From: Ophiura sarsii
Taxonomy: Eukaryota; Echinodermata; Ophiuroidea; Amphilepidida; Ophiuridae
Direction: 5' to 3'
DNA: 64,000 nucleotides
Assembly (NCBI GenBank): GCA_035610835.1
Contig: CM069447.1
Coordinates: 59,155,048-59,219,047, forward strand
The translations under genes were made by a program, and so were the position numbers. The notes under the pieces were generated by a model. The model searched no databases. It was not told the origin of the DNA and saw nothing but the letters and a program-made list of their open reading frames with translations. This document shows positions 35,640-48,132 of the stretch, piece by piece; position 1 is the stretch's first letter, and every line of letters starts with the position of its first letter.

Positions 35640-36380
35640 GCTATCACTTCATTTTCAATAAATATTTTGTTTTTTATCAATGCACGAAAGAAGTTGAGTA
35701 GACTGATACATTCTTGAATTAAGTATAGTTGGTATAAAAGCTCGAACAGGGGAGAGTCTGAGGGGTGATGTGCACCCTCAGAAGTAGATTTTTTCAATTT
35801 TCGAACTCATTTGGTGCGATCTGGTGTTTACTTTTGACCAATATTGTATTGAAAGCCATTACTTCATTTTTAATAAATATGTTGTGTTGTATCAATGTAA
35901 GAAAGAAGTTGAGCATATACTGATATATTCTTGATTTAAGTATAGATGGTTTGAAAGCTCGAACAGGAGGGGGTGGGGGGGGGGGGGGGAGTCTGAGGGG
36001 GGATGTGCCCCCCTCAGAAGTAGATTTTGTTTCTTCAATTTTCGAACTCATTTGGTGCGATCTGGTGTATACTTTTGACCAACATTTTATCGAAAAGCCA
36101 CCTCTTCATTTCCAATCAATATTTTGTTTTTATCAATGTAAGAAAGAAGTTGAGCATATACAGATATTTTCTTGATTTAAGTATAGATTGTTTTAAAGCT
36201 CGAAGGGGGGGAGGGGTCTGAGGGTGATGTGCCCCGATCAGAAATGGATATTTTTATATTTTTGAACCCATTTGGTGCGATTTGGTGTGCACTTTTGGCC
36301 AATATTTGTATTTAAAAGCAATCACTTTATTTCCGATCAATATTGGCTTTTTATATAGGCCTAGTCTATGCCAGAAAGAA
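35640..36380 (+). repeat. Tandem repeat, unit 215-240 bp, about 3 copies
   Basis: GAAAGAAGTTGAG recurs at about 35686, 35901 and 36142; each copy also has AAAGCTCGAACAGG-like, GAGTCTGAGGGG, CTCAGAAGTAGATTTT and TTTGGTGCGATCTGGTGT words. A G-run (35969-35999) has expanded in one copy. Confidence 0.88.
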
Positions 36381-36514
36381 TTTATACTTCCAAAAGATCG
36401 GTTCTAGTCAACGTACGTACATGTATGTATGTGACCGACGTCAAATTAACTCCTAACTCTCTTATGTCCCTCGCATGCCTCCCCGTCCGCCTTTTTTCTC
36501 TTCCTTTTTCCCCC

Positions 36515-36838
36515 TTCCCCCCCCCCCCCCCTTTTTTTTCTTTTCCCCTTTTTTCCGTTTTTGTTGTTGTTTTTTGGTGAAGGTGAAAAATCAGGGGGTG
36601 GGATGATTACATTGACCAGCCCCCAGGTCAAAAAGTAGGGGGAATATATCCCCCATCCCCCCCCCCCCCCCCCCCCCCCCCCCTTAGCTTTCCGCCCTTG
36701 GTATTACGTACCAACGAGTGCGTTTACGAGCAGGATGACCCGTCAAAGTTAGGGTATAGGGAGGGTTATAGTAGGGTTGGGGCAACCCAACAAATATTAT
36801 AATTACTTTTACTATCATTTGGTCAAATGAGAGCAAAT

Positions 36839-36886
<48 letters not shown>

Positions 36887-36905
36887 TCTCTCTCTCTCTC
36901 TCTTC
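36515..36905 (+). repeat. Poly-C cluster, including runs of 27 and 45 C
   Basis: C-runs at about 36516-36530, 36657-36683 and 36840-36884, the last continuing into a short (TC)n. Such runs are prone to length error in assemblies, and the G-rich complement can form quadruplexes. Confidence 0.9.
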
Positions 36906-37414
36906 CCTTGTGATGTGTTACAATAAATAGCATTGGTAGACGAAACGAAGGTTAATAAGTAATAATTATAAGCACATATCGCATTATCGCACACCGGTGT
37001 ATTAATTTATCTTGAATGGTAATCTGCTAGCCGAAATTGTTCAGTCAACAGCTCTTTAAAATTGTTTTTTCAAAATGAGAAAAACTATGGCGTTACCATA
37101 ACAACCGTGCAACAATGCAAACACGCGATATCACCTGTGAAACGACCCTGCCTCTAATATCAATTTATTAAAAATATAAACAAGGATCGGGTTATATTAA
37201 ATTGACACGGCAAATTGACACACCAATACACCATACATTTGGCTAAAGAGGTGTAAGTACATTCTTTATAGAAGGTTTTCAATTACTGACGGTGCAATTA
37301 CCATTAACAATATGAAGCCATCTCTTGCACTCTTGACTGCGCAAACTTATTTCCACGACGATAAAGATGCATCAGGGATGCATTGTCACTTGAAATGCAT
37401 ACTTTACAAATGTG

Positions 37415-37514
37415 NNNNNNNNNNNNNNNNNNNNNNNNNNNNNNNNNNNNNNNNNNNNNNNNNNNNNNNNNNNNNNNNNNNNNNNNNNNNNNNNNNNNNN
37501 NNNNNNNNNNNNNN
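37415..37514. other. Assembly gap, 100 N
   Basis: Exactly 100 N, probably a gap of unknown size. Open frames crossing it are meaningless. It follows shortly after the longest poly-C runs. Confidence 1.
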
Positions 37515-38436
37515 TTGTTATAAATAAATAAATAAATAAAATGTGATTCGGTTCAATAATGAGAGAGTAAAGTGTGTTTGTTATACAGATTTTCATTTGC
37601 GCAGGTGGTTATTATATTCTCTTTTCAATTAGCCAGTACTGTTGAATCTTTGATGAATGCATTTCTTCATAAATGAATGGGTGAATACATAAAACAATAG
37701 CAAATTAAATTGATATTTGATTGATTTTTTTTTAAATATTATTAATTAAACATGGATCATGCGACTGTTCTATATATGTTTAAATTATAAAAGCATGGTT
37801 TGAGTGAAGATTTATTATCATCGCGTCCTAAATATAATCATGTTAAAATGAAGTATGGCACAAAGCATCGGCCATGTTCAGCCCGCGAAAGTGTTTTATG
37901 GTGTCAACAATTATTTTAACAACTGGAAAATGTTACTTAGAATAGAAGAAAAAGGAAAACAAGAATATAAGTGATGAATGATACTTTTGAGAGAAAATTT
38001 GATTGATTTCTTGTCTGTGCTCTCTCACTCAGTATGAGCAATTGTGGATGAAAGTGTTCTTTGAATACTTTTACGTAATCGCTCATTTCTCCGTGATAAC
38101 TGAACCGAATTTATTTTCTTCAAATAATAACCGACGGATTGAACTTTATCTTGCTGCTTGAATTGTTTTATTCCGATACGTATTGAGGAAGATACGATCA
38201 CCTGAAGGCAAGAAGGTGCGTGGTAATTTATTTTGAGAAACCCTGTAAGAGAGTTCACATTCAAATAAACTATTATTGTTGAACATTTTTGCACATTAAC
38301 ACACACACCTGTGATCAGTATGAAGTAGGTGATATTGTGTTTAATGCAGTCATGGTTAAATACACTGTCAAGTACCTATAGGCCTACAATAACTCAAGAT
38401 ATTTGTTAACCTTCAAATATAAAACAAATTCTTAAA

Positions 38437-41324
38437 TGTAATAAATATAAGAGGACCTGACGTTTCGATTCTAACAGAATCTTTATCGAAGGTAAAATGA
38501 CAGAATACAACATAACACAACATATATATAGACAGAGGAACAATAGGCAGGAAGTCAAAGTGACAGATGAATGAATAGGGGAAGATATCAAGCTAGACAG
38601 CTGATTGATGAAGTGGATAAAATAACAAAAGGATGACATAGACAAAGGGGAGATTAAAAAGTAAAAGGCAAATGGGATATAAAAATAATGGGTGAGTGAA
38701 ATCAATAATGGTGATTGATGACTACAAATAGATAATAAAATGGATGGAAATGTAAAAGGACTGAGAGAATGCATGAGAAAACAAGAAAAAACAAAGTGGG
38801 ACTAGGCCTATGGTAACAAATAATGGAAATGCACTGGAACAAGTAATGAAAATTACTGTGCATAGGAGACAATGTAGAAAATGAAAACAAAGTATCACAT
38901 AAATCAAGAAGTAAAAAATGAAAAATGGAGTGAAGAAAAAGTGGAGAAAAACAAATGGGTAAAAAATACAAATGATAGGTTAATCAGATACAAATGGAGG
39001 AGGTGGGGGGGGGGCGGGGGGTTGAGTCTAATCATTCCCTTCCTGGATGTTTAGGCCATGGGGCTGAATAGTGAGAAGACGCTTCATCCATAACTTCTCT
39101 CTACTGAGACGTACCACTTCTGAACGGCTACCTAAAGATTCAATGCCCTGTAAGATCATATCAGACATAGTGTGGTTGGGAAGGTTGAAGTGGTGTCCGA
39201 CAGGTGGCTTGTTGGTGTTAACCGTCGATCTGTGTCCATAGAAGCGCTTCTTCAGTGAGTTTTTAGTCTCACCAACATACTGGACTCCACACACTCTACA
39301 TGATAAGAGGTAAATGACATTAGATGTGGTGCAAGTGATGTGACCCTTCGTCTTGTAGGTGGCATGGGTGGTGTGGCTGGTGAAGGAATCGCCTTCCTTG
39401 ATGTGTTCCCGGCAAACGACGCACCTGCTGGTCGACTCGCACTTAGAAGTGCCATGCTGCGTGGGGAGAGAATCATCAGTTACCGGGGGATGGTAGCCCG
39501 TACTAACATATCTCGTAGGTTGCGAGGGCGTCTGTAGGCCAGGATTGGTATGTCAGGAACTGCACGACGAAGACGGTCTGATGTGTGGAGAATGTGGTGG
39601 TTAGTGTTGGTGATGTGACGCAGAGGAGGAAGGTTAGGATGAAATGTGGTAACAAGGGGAATCTTAGGGGTGGGGTCTTGGTTTCTGGGCTTCTCCTGAA
39701 GGACTGTGGCTCTCGGGAGAGAGTGGACTTTCTTGATGGCTTGCTGGACTTTGGTGGAGCTGTGACCCCTGGTAACCAGATGCTTCTTCAAATTCTGTGC
39801 ATGATATGAGAATCTAGATTCGTTAGAACAAATACGTCGGAGACGGAGAGCCTGACTATATGCTATGCCTGTCTTACAATGGCGAGGGTGGCAGCTTGAA
39901 GCATGGAGATACTGGTGCGTATCTGTAGGCTTGGTGAAGAGATCTGTAGATAGTATACCATTCTCAGCTTTCTGTATGGTTACATCAAGAAAGTGTGCCT
40001 GTTGGTGGGAGTAGTCAGAAGTGAACTTAATGGTCCTGTGAAATGAGTTCATGTGATCAATGAATGTGAGGAGACTGCTTTCATCACTGGTCTAGATAAA
40101 GAATATGTCGTCAATGTACCGCAACCAAATCCAAGGTCGACAAGGTGCTTCAGCTAGCAATTGTTCCTCCAGCCTAGACATGAAAAGACAGGCCCATGAC
40201 GGAGCCATCCTAGTACCCATAGCTGTGCCATGTACCTGCAAGTAGGTCCTGTCCATGAAAGTGAAATTGTTCTTGGTTAGGACATGGTTCATGAGGCATT
40301 CAATATCAGGTATGGGAGGACTGGAATGACCAATCTTAGCCAAAGCTGCACGGCTTGCTTCTATGCCTTCCTGATGGGGAATGTTGGTATAGAGGGACTT
40401 AACATCAAATGTGCCAATAATAGCGGTGCTTGGAACTTGGTTCTTGATGGCTTCGAGTTTCCTGAGAAAGTCTGGGGTGTCATGGATATAGGAGGGAACC
40501 TGTGAAACAAGAGGCTTGATGAAGTTATCGACAAAGAGGGATATATGCTCAGTTGGGGAGCCGTTGCCAGAGATGATGGGTCTGCCTGGGTTTCCCGGCT
40601 TATGGATCTTAGAAAGGAGGTAGAAGCGGGCAGCACTGCAATCTTTGGGAGATAGAAACTCAAAGGCCTTGTCAGAGAGCTCATGACGCTGATGCATGTC
40701 ATCCAGGGTATGCTGAATCTGTTGAGAAAATGTGTTAGTGGGATCGGAGTCAAGAACAGCATAATGAATGCGGTTGTCAAGATGACGCATGGCTTCATCA
40801 ATGTACTTCTGTCGGTCCATGACAACTACTGCTGACCCTTTGTCTGCTGGCTTGATGATGATGTCTGTCCGTAACCTGATGGAATTCAGTGCCTGGCGTT
40901 CCTCCCTAGGGATATTGTCATGAGATCTGCGGGAAACTTGCTCAGAAGTGTTAACCTGGGTGCTAACGACTTGAACATAAGTCTCAAGGGCAGGGACTCT
41001 GTTCTTGGGAGGAACCCAAGTACTCTTCTTGTAGAACGGCTCAGGTACAGTTGGTGGGGCATCAAGAAAAAATTCCTTGAGACGTATCCTCCGATAATAC
41101 TGAGTAAGGTCCTCGCTAAGCTCAACTTGATTGACATCAGGAGGAGTGGGACAGAATTTAAGGCCCCTAGAGAGAAGTTTGTGTTCAGCATCAGATAAGG
41201 TGGAAGATGAAAGGTTAATGACAGTGGATGCAGCTGGTTCTGGTTCAGGAGGAGGTGGGCGCCTGAACCGACGGTACTTGTGCCGTTTCTGCTTCTCTAA
41301 CAGGCCAGATACTTTCTTGAATTT
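38437..41324 (-). mobile_element. Penelope-like retroelement, 13-bp target duplication
   Basis: ACAAATTCTTAAA stands at 38424-38436 and again at 41325-41337. Unit 1 has a single similar site (about 2112). On the minus strand the 3' UTR ends with AGAATCGAAACGTCAGGTCC, a motif familiar from Penelope-like elements, and carries an A/G-biased stretch at 38500-39000. Coding lies at 39028-41324. The RT N-terminus is cut at the right edge, so the copy is slightly 5'-truncated. Confidence 0.88.
39028..41324 (-). pseudogene. Penelope-like RT and GIY-YIG protein, broken
   Basis: Penelope-type RT in 41324-40092: LLSRGLKFCPTPPDVN, IIKPADKGSAVVVMDR, YLLSKIHKPGNPGRPIISG, FDVKSLYTNIPHQEG, VHGTAMGTRMAPSWACLFM and RYIDDIFFI (catalytic Y-I-D-D). 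A single in-frame TAG at about 40089-40091 interrupts it. The same frame continues to 39480 (HFLDVTIQKAENGILSTDLF, TDTHQYLHASSCHP). A frameshift near 39478 leads to a Cys-containing linker (RCVVCREHI) and the GIY-YIG endonuclease: VIYLLSCRVCGVQYVGETKN, SLKKRFYGH. Two lesions only, so inactive but young. The GIY-YIG after the RT is the usual order for these elements. Confidence 0.88.
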
Positions 41325-41999
41325 ACAAATTCTTAAAAGTAAAATATACAATATTTGTACTATATGTGAATAATGTCTAAACAATTGACATGTTATTACT
41401 GATCTAATGTGCCCGGATCTATTAAATGGAATATACAAACGCCTGTCGTTATGTTGCCAAGGATGGGCTGCTAAACAGACGCCGTCGTGAGGCTCTCATC
41501 ACATATTAAATTAATCATCAAGTCAAGCCACAATAACTGACTATAGGGTTATTGTTCTTCCATGCGTAGATTAGTCAAGGTAGTGGACCTTTAAGAGGCG
41601 TTCATCAAATATTAAATTAATCATCAAGTCAAGCTACTGCGAGGTTATACTTCCATTAGCCTAATAAGATCGAAGGTATTAGTTCTCAAACGCAATTAAC
41701 AAATTATAATAAAACAACTTATTTCTGGCTGGAATATAGTTGACGAGATATCGTGTTCTATATAATATTCAATACTTAATTACAGGATCTAAAAGTATAG
41801 ATTATTTTCGGATAGGTATTTATACATTGAGAAAGGACAACGATATTTCAACACACATCAATAAACGTATAATTATCAATGTGTTTATTAACGCAGCACT
41901 TTTCGAAATTGGAGAAGCAAATCTAACAGCAATATTTAGAGGATAAACGAAACGGTTGAAGACCCAAAATATCTCTGTTTCTTATTTCTATACATTTAG

Positions 42000-44218
42000 T
42001 CCATGAGCCTGGACCCACATTTTTGCTCATCGGTACCATATTGAGGGAGTAAGGCTAACTTACTTTTTTGGAAAGGTATTAACCTCTAGTTTCAGAATAT
42101 GGCTGATAGCAAATTCAAAGCGGTAGCTTTATATGAGTTTTCAGCCATTTTCAAAATGGCCGCCAAAATGCCAACATAAAGCACACTAATAAACTTATGA
42201 TGAATTTTGGAAACTCTGTTGGATGTAAATAACGCAGTCTTGTATATATTAGACCACTAGACACTCATATCCAGAACTTTTTGCGTTGTTAACACATCAA
42301 AATCCAAGATGGCAGCCAAAATGGCCGCCAAAATGGCCGCCAAAATGGTAAAATTCCATATATTGGCATATATAAACCAACACGTATGATCAGAGTATAG
42401 TTTTAACAATGGAATGTATGTGTTAGACCATTAAAAACTCATAACTCGTATTTTTGCATTGTTAACATACTTTAAAACCAAAATGGCCGCCAAATTGATA
42501 GCCAAAAATGATCAAAAATTGTCAAAATTCCATATAATATCATAATATCAACCATAATGCATGATGAAAATATAATTTTAATGATGGGATGTATGTATTG
42601 GACTACTAGGAACGCATATACAGTATTCTTGCTTTGTTAACATAGTACAAAATCCAAAATGGCTGAAAAAATTGGCCCCTTAAATGGTTCCAGAAGTGGC
42701 TGCAAAAATTGTCAAATTCCATAAAATGGGATAATATCAACCTAAATGTATAATGAAAATATAGTTTTAATGATGGGATGTATGTATTAGACCACCAGTA
42801 AATCATATCTAGTATTTTTGCTTTGTTAACCTACTTAAAAATCCAAAATGGCCCCCAATATGACAGAACAAATTGTTGGAATTCCATAAAGTGGGCTAAT
42901 ATCACCCAAAATGTATGATGAAAGTATAGTTTTAACATTGGGGTGTATGTCTAAACAACAGCGTCGCGTATTAAGCGAACTGGCGCGTGCTAATTTGCGT
43001 GAAAAACAAAACTTTCACGGGATATGCGGCGCATGGGAATTTCGCTGATCCCCTTCGGGCAGACTTTTCCATTCCACTTTGTAGATGATCAGAATAAGGG
43101 ATTTAAATCCTTTTAAATAGGCTTTTGGGATTTCAAAATTGAAAATTTCTTTTCATGTACTGATAGATAACACTATGAAGTTTTGAAAAATGAAGAAAAG
43201 TGAAATTAGTGAAAAATACAAAATTGAGAGTGCACAGCCCCCTTAATAATTATTTTTCCTGTCGGAAACCATCATCAAAACAAAATACAATATAAAACTT
43301 TATTATCAAAAATTGAAACCAGCAAACAAAGTACAAAAATGTTTCCGACATTTTCTTAAAACTTCACAACAATTAGACCACCGATAACTCATATCCACTA
43401 TTATTTGCATTGTAATAACATACTTTAAATCCAAGATGGCCGCAAAAATGGTCTCTGTAAATGTAAAAAATAGTCTATATACATGAGTGTATGATAATCC
43501 AAAATAGATATTGTGAGAGTGTGTATTACATCAAATCCACCAAATAGTATGTTCTAAACTGGTAAGCTATTGCTTTTAGAAATAAGGCCCACATCTGTGA
43601 CAATTTTGATTCCAATCTCTTTCCAAAATGGCTGCCAGAATGGTTCAGTTGATGTTAAATGACCTAAAATGCAATTGTTTTGTATTGTAAATGACCGGTA
43701 GTATGTAATACCAATACCCCAAAATTGAATGGGACAGCATTCACTACATGTCTATGATAAAGCCTAGGGGTTGTATGTCTAGTTTGAGTATTCTAAAATA
43801 TCCAAGATGGCTGTAAAAGGTTAAAATAGCTGAAAAACAGTGTTAGTTTATTGTTAGTATTACATTAGATATGACCACATTATTATATCTACAGCTTTAA
43901 GCCATCCAGTAAATGTGTTTGTATACGTGACAAGGATGATTGAATGGTATAGACTCCATTTTGACAATGTCATGTTATTAAGATGGGCATTATAATGAAC
44001 ATTTCATTAAAATTACCTCCAAATGGCCAAAATAATTACCACGGGTGGCCACCAATTGATAAAAATATATGACCAGAATGAAAAAATGGAGTTTATACCA
44101 TTCAATCATACCTTTTCACCTACAGATACGTTTACTTGGTGGATTAAAATCTATAGATATAATCTTTTGGTCATATCTAATGTAACACTAACAATAAAAC
44201 TAATACTGTTTTCAGTTA
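42000..44218. repeat. Degenerate tandem array with AAAATGGCNGCC cores, unit 2 only
   Basis: Words like CCAAAATGGCCGCCAAAATG recur near 42165, 42310, 42480, 42655, 42845 and, more diverged, near 43435, 43625 and 43805. The first five are 145-190 bp apart and share following blocks (ATTCCATA, ATGATGAAAATATAGTTTTA, GGATGTATGT-TTAGACCA, TTTTTGC-TTGTTAAC). The block 42955-43370 is a different insertion in the array. Flanks join in unit 1 near 2830-2995. Confidence 0.8.
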
Positions 44219-44819
44219 TTCAGGAAATGGAGTGTGTGCAAATATTAACTGGATCTGTATTGTGTAAAAACACATGCGTTTGCTAAAACTCAAGCCCCCA
44301 AATGTTCGCAATGGTAAAATACCTTCATTGTTGTATCATGAAATGTAACATTTTCGCGAATTACCAACACTCCAGAGAAATGTATGTACACGGATATTCC
44401 ATGGTTACTTTTGACGTCTTCTTTGGGGTAACAACCCCCTCTGACTGATTGCAGGGTAAGCCAACCATGAATAATCGTCATAAATTAAATAAAAACGAAT
44501 TGTATATCTGTCATAAGCTGATAGGCCTTGAAATTGGAAAATCACGAGAGAAGATAAGCCGGCGAGAAAGGCCGGGGGAGGGTACTCGCCTAATGTAGTA
44601 AAATGAGATGTTCCACTCTAATGGGTTACTTTTTTGCAAACAAATCCCTAAACATGGGGTAAGACAAAATCCCTTAAAAATAATTGAAATTATTTCGTTT
44701 TTTCAACAGAAGTCCTCCTGTAAATCAGTCATGCTTATGGAATACGGCAGAACCTTGAACATGGGTTGCATTTTGAATGGAAGTCCCTAATAATAGGTAC
44801 AATTTGTTGCCAAAATGAC

Positions 44820-45240
44820 CCCTACGAATCCTTTTTTTTGTACCAATGTACCTTTTTTTGGTACCAATATGTACCTTTTTGGGATACCAATGTACCTCTT
44901 TTTGGTACCAATGTACCTTTTTTTGTTATTAATATACCTTTTTTGTGTGAAAACGCCCTCCCCCCCCCCCCCCCCTCCACCCACCCCAATTTCCCAATTT
45001 CCCGAAAAACGGCCCATTTCCCATTGTGTAAAGCGTTTTTGTAGGGCCGTTTTGGACTAAAACATGTCCTACCCCACCCCCCCTCCCCCCCCCCCCCCCC
45101 CTCCCCCCGCTCTCAAAATTGTCTGAGATGTCTAAACAAAAATTAGGGGCAACCTTTTACGATTTTTTGGGTACCAATGTACCTTTTCCGAAAAATACGC
45201 CCCCCCCCCCCCTAAAAAATTCCCTGCTTACGGGCCTGGG
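44820..45240. repeat. GTACCAATGTACCTTTTTT array with poly-C runs
   Basis: About six copies of a 22-30 bp word (GGTACCAATGTACCTTTTTT and variants) at 44840-44945, a further one near 45170, and C-runs at about 44957-44975, 45080-45102 and 45200-45213. Unit 1 has none of this: 3665 passes directly to the sequence matching 45250. Confidence 0.85.
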
Positions 45241-46514
45241 TTATTGGTTAAGACGCTTCAGCCGCTCATCCACGCGGAGATACTGACTATTATAGAAATC
45301 CTATTCATTGCGCGGAAACCAAATCGTCATTTGCGATATGCGTATAGACTTGTGTAAGTATTTCCTGGATTGAATTTCTTTCTTTCCTTTAGTTCCCTTT
45401 CTTAAATTTAACCATTATGAATGCTGCACTGGTATATATTTCCTTCAAAATTGGGGGTCATCGCCTATCATCTTGTCAGTTATTTGACAGTACAAATAGC
45501 TGGTGCAGTTGCCAAATAAACTTGCTCTTAGGGTTTTGATGGCAGAGGGGAAAGACAGGGGGTTTAAAATCTGTATAATGCGTCCGGTATTGTATAATTA
45601 TTTTTTTATGAAAAGGTGGAACCTATTTCTGGACAAAAATCGATATAAACTTGCTATAATGTAACATACGGTACTTCGGCTAAAAATCAAATCTGGCTCT
45701 ATGTAAAACAGCCAACATAAATTTTTAAAAAATGTAGTAAAATTCTAAACTAGAAAATTATAATAATGAAAACACTGACAAGTAAATGTCTGGTTGACAG
45801 TTGTATAAGATAGTGTTAAATCCGTGGGACCTTAAAAGCACAAAATTGAATATTCATGACTATAAATATCTTGCATTCATCTATACTTATATGACATTCT
45901 AAAGTCGGTGTGGCTATAAAAACTATTATTTAAAAGTCAAAGGCGGACTCGCTTGGAAACTATAAGTAGAGAACAATTATTCAAGTCTATCATAATTTGA
46001 AACTAGTGCAATTTAACATAAAATCAAATTTTACAATTTCAAGTCGTTAAATCATCTCTAGAGCAGTTTTTTGTTGAAAATTCGCACAAGTTGGCTAGAC
46101 TGTAGACAGTAGCAAGACTGTAGATTGCCTTTGGCTACTCAAGGTATATATCGAGGGTTGAGTACAACAAAGGGCTATCTGCATTTCGGTATATGAAATT
46201 ATTATTATTATTTAATGTTACTATAAATGTGGAATTGGCACGAATAATTATGCTGTTATGATGATGATCAGAGAGCAGGGGTAAAACTCCTTATTTTGCA
46301 TAATTATTGGAATTGGCCCGAATAATATGCGACCTTTATACAAATGTTATGACGATGATTCGACAACTCAGAGCTGCAGGAAAATTGAATCAGGTGTTAT
46401 TTTCCTGATTACGGCACCTACAATGCTGCATATGAAATATTAATATGCGATACATCGTTAATTTATTGGTGAGCAAAAAGTATATTATATTTTAGATAAT
46501 ACTAGTAGACCTAC

Positions 46515-46540
46515 GCCCCCCCCCCCCCCCCCCCCCCCCC
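46515..46540 (+). repeat. Poly-C run, about 26 bases
   Basis: Uninterrupted C-run inside otherwise AT-rich sequence; same class as the runs at 36.5-36.9 kb. Confidence 0.9.
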
Positions 46541-46884
46541 TTCCTCCAAAATGGACTGTCGTATCGGTTGAGATTGGCACTGTCGGTTCATTTGACAAAA
46601 GGAAACATGGGATCATGATGGTCAAAAGTACATATATAGATGGACATTTTTCGTAACCCATGTGTCCCCAAAATACAATATGTGTGGGTACAAACTTGTA
46701 TAAAGCCAAAAATGTACCTCAATCATAGCAAAAATAAATGTAAAGTATTATATTCGCGGTACCGTTTGTACAGCGATTATATTATTACATTACATTACAT
46801 TAACATGATTACTGTGATGATGAGATGAGTAGCGGAATAAATACTAATGATATTATCTACATTTATTAGAAAGTCGTACGCTGT

Positions 46885-47260
46885 AACATTATCCAAACGT
46901 ATACAACACATCGCACCAAATGTGTTCATAAATTGAAGAAAACAAATCTAATTGTGAGGGGGCACATTACATTCCCCCTCATACTCCCAATGTCCGAACT
47001 TGTCAACCATCTATACTTAAATCAAGGAAAAAATCAGTATAAAATGCTCAACTTCTTTCTTGCATTGATATAAACCAAAATATTGATTGGAAAAGAAGAG
47101 ATGGCTTTTCAATAAAATAATTGGTCAAAAGTATACACCAGATCGCACCAATTGGGTTCAACAATTGAAAACAAATCCAATTGTGAGGGGAGCATCCCCT
47201 CTCATACTCCCGTCCGCAATATTCAAATAGTTGAAACCCCCCCCTCTAAATAAATCCTTG
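46885..47260 (-). repeat. Inverted copy of the 35.6-36.4 kb tandem repeat
   Basis: On the minus strand TCAATGCAAGAAAGAAGTTG, GTGCGATCTGGTGTATACTT and GAGTATGAGGGG-like words repeat the 35.6 kb units in order, about 1.5 copies. So the same satellite-like family lies on both sides of the start of unit 2 in opposite orientation. Confidence 0.8.
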
Positions 47261-48132
47261 ATACGCGCCTAATCATCTCCACGCATAGAACAAATATTGG
47301 TGGGGACATGAATCCTGTAACGTGAGTGCACGGTTGATGAAATAGTGACGTCATAAGATCAAACTCTTTATGCAAGAAGTGAGAGTTACGGTATCGGATT
47401 TAGGAAAGTTCAAAAGTACACATCTTCGACGAAAAAACAGGACTACTTTGACAAGAGGATGGATGTTTTTAACATATTCTTGTCACATTGGTAACATGTC
47501 GCTCATTCCATTCCATTTTAGGGACATCTTAAAAAATATTGATTTTTAATCTCAACATCCGAATCACACTAAGTAAATTTCTCAGAAAGCTTTTCTAAAG
47601 TATTGATTTATTTCACACAAGAACATTTTTGACACAAAAATGTAAGTGTCGTAGCATGGGATCGCCCAATCATTGACATCCTTCGAGAGATCACAATTGG
47701 CCTGCTTTAGCCAAGCAGGCCAGTATCGTAGTTAGGAGAGAAAGTTCGATTATATGCTCAGTCAACATATCGTAGTTTATAATCTGTTTACATCTTACTG
47801 CTTATTCGACATCCAAAATGCATATTCGACGATGAGAAGTTCCATTACATATAAAAGATCAAGATAAACGTATTCACAGCTCGTCTTTAAAATGATGTAA
47901 ACAGTTTCACTAAAATAAGTTAATAATGTCCCTATGCTGTTGTACAGTGAAGCTTCCACATCCGAGGATCTTTCTCCGCTGCAATCGCAATGGCGGCCTC
48001 CTATTTGTCACATATCCATTGTAATTACTCTCGAACATATTTTCCGTATTGTTGACCATGCTATGATAACTTCATAGTGACTCAGACAAATGTATAACGC
48101 TTATTTTCAATGAACTTTTTTTTCTCAACCAG

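Larger units (their letters stand above)
35442..48132. other. Long intron of gene B (inferred), with gap and insertions
   Basis: 12.7 kb. It contains, in order: a 215-240 bp tandem repeat, poly-C runs, the 100-N gap, about 0.8 kb of plain sequence, the start of unit 2, a Penelope-like element, the AAAATGGC array, the GTACC array and an inverted copy of the first repeat. 37515-38340 and 47260-48040 show nothing I recognise. An exon hidden in the gap cannot be excluded. Confidence 0.5.

Noticed and set aside
37312..37596. Open frames spanning the N gap
   Set aside because: They exist only because N was read through as unknown residues.
38406..38971. Minus-strand frames rich in Phe, Ser and Leu
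   Set aside because: They lie in the 3' UTR of the Penelope-like element, in A/G-biased sequence.
41131..41373. Glycine-rich plus-strand frame
   Set aside because: Shadow of a Pro-rich stretch at the N-terminus of the Penelope-like RT on the minus strand.
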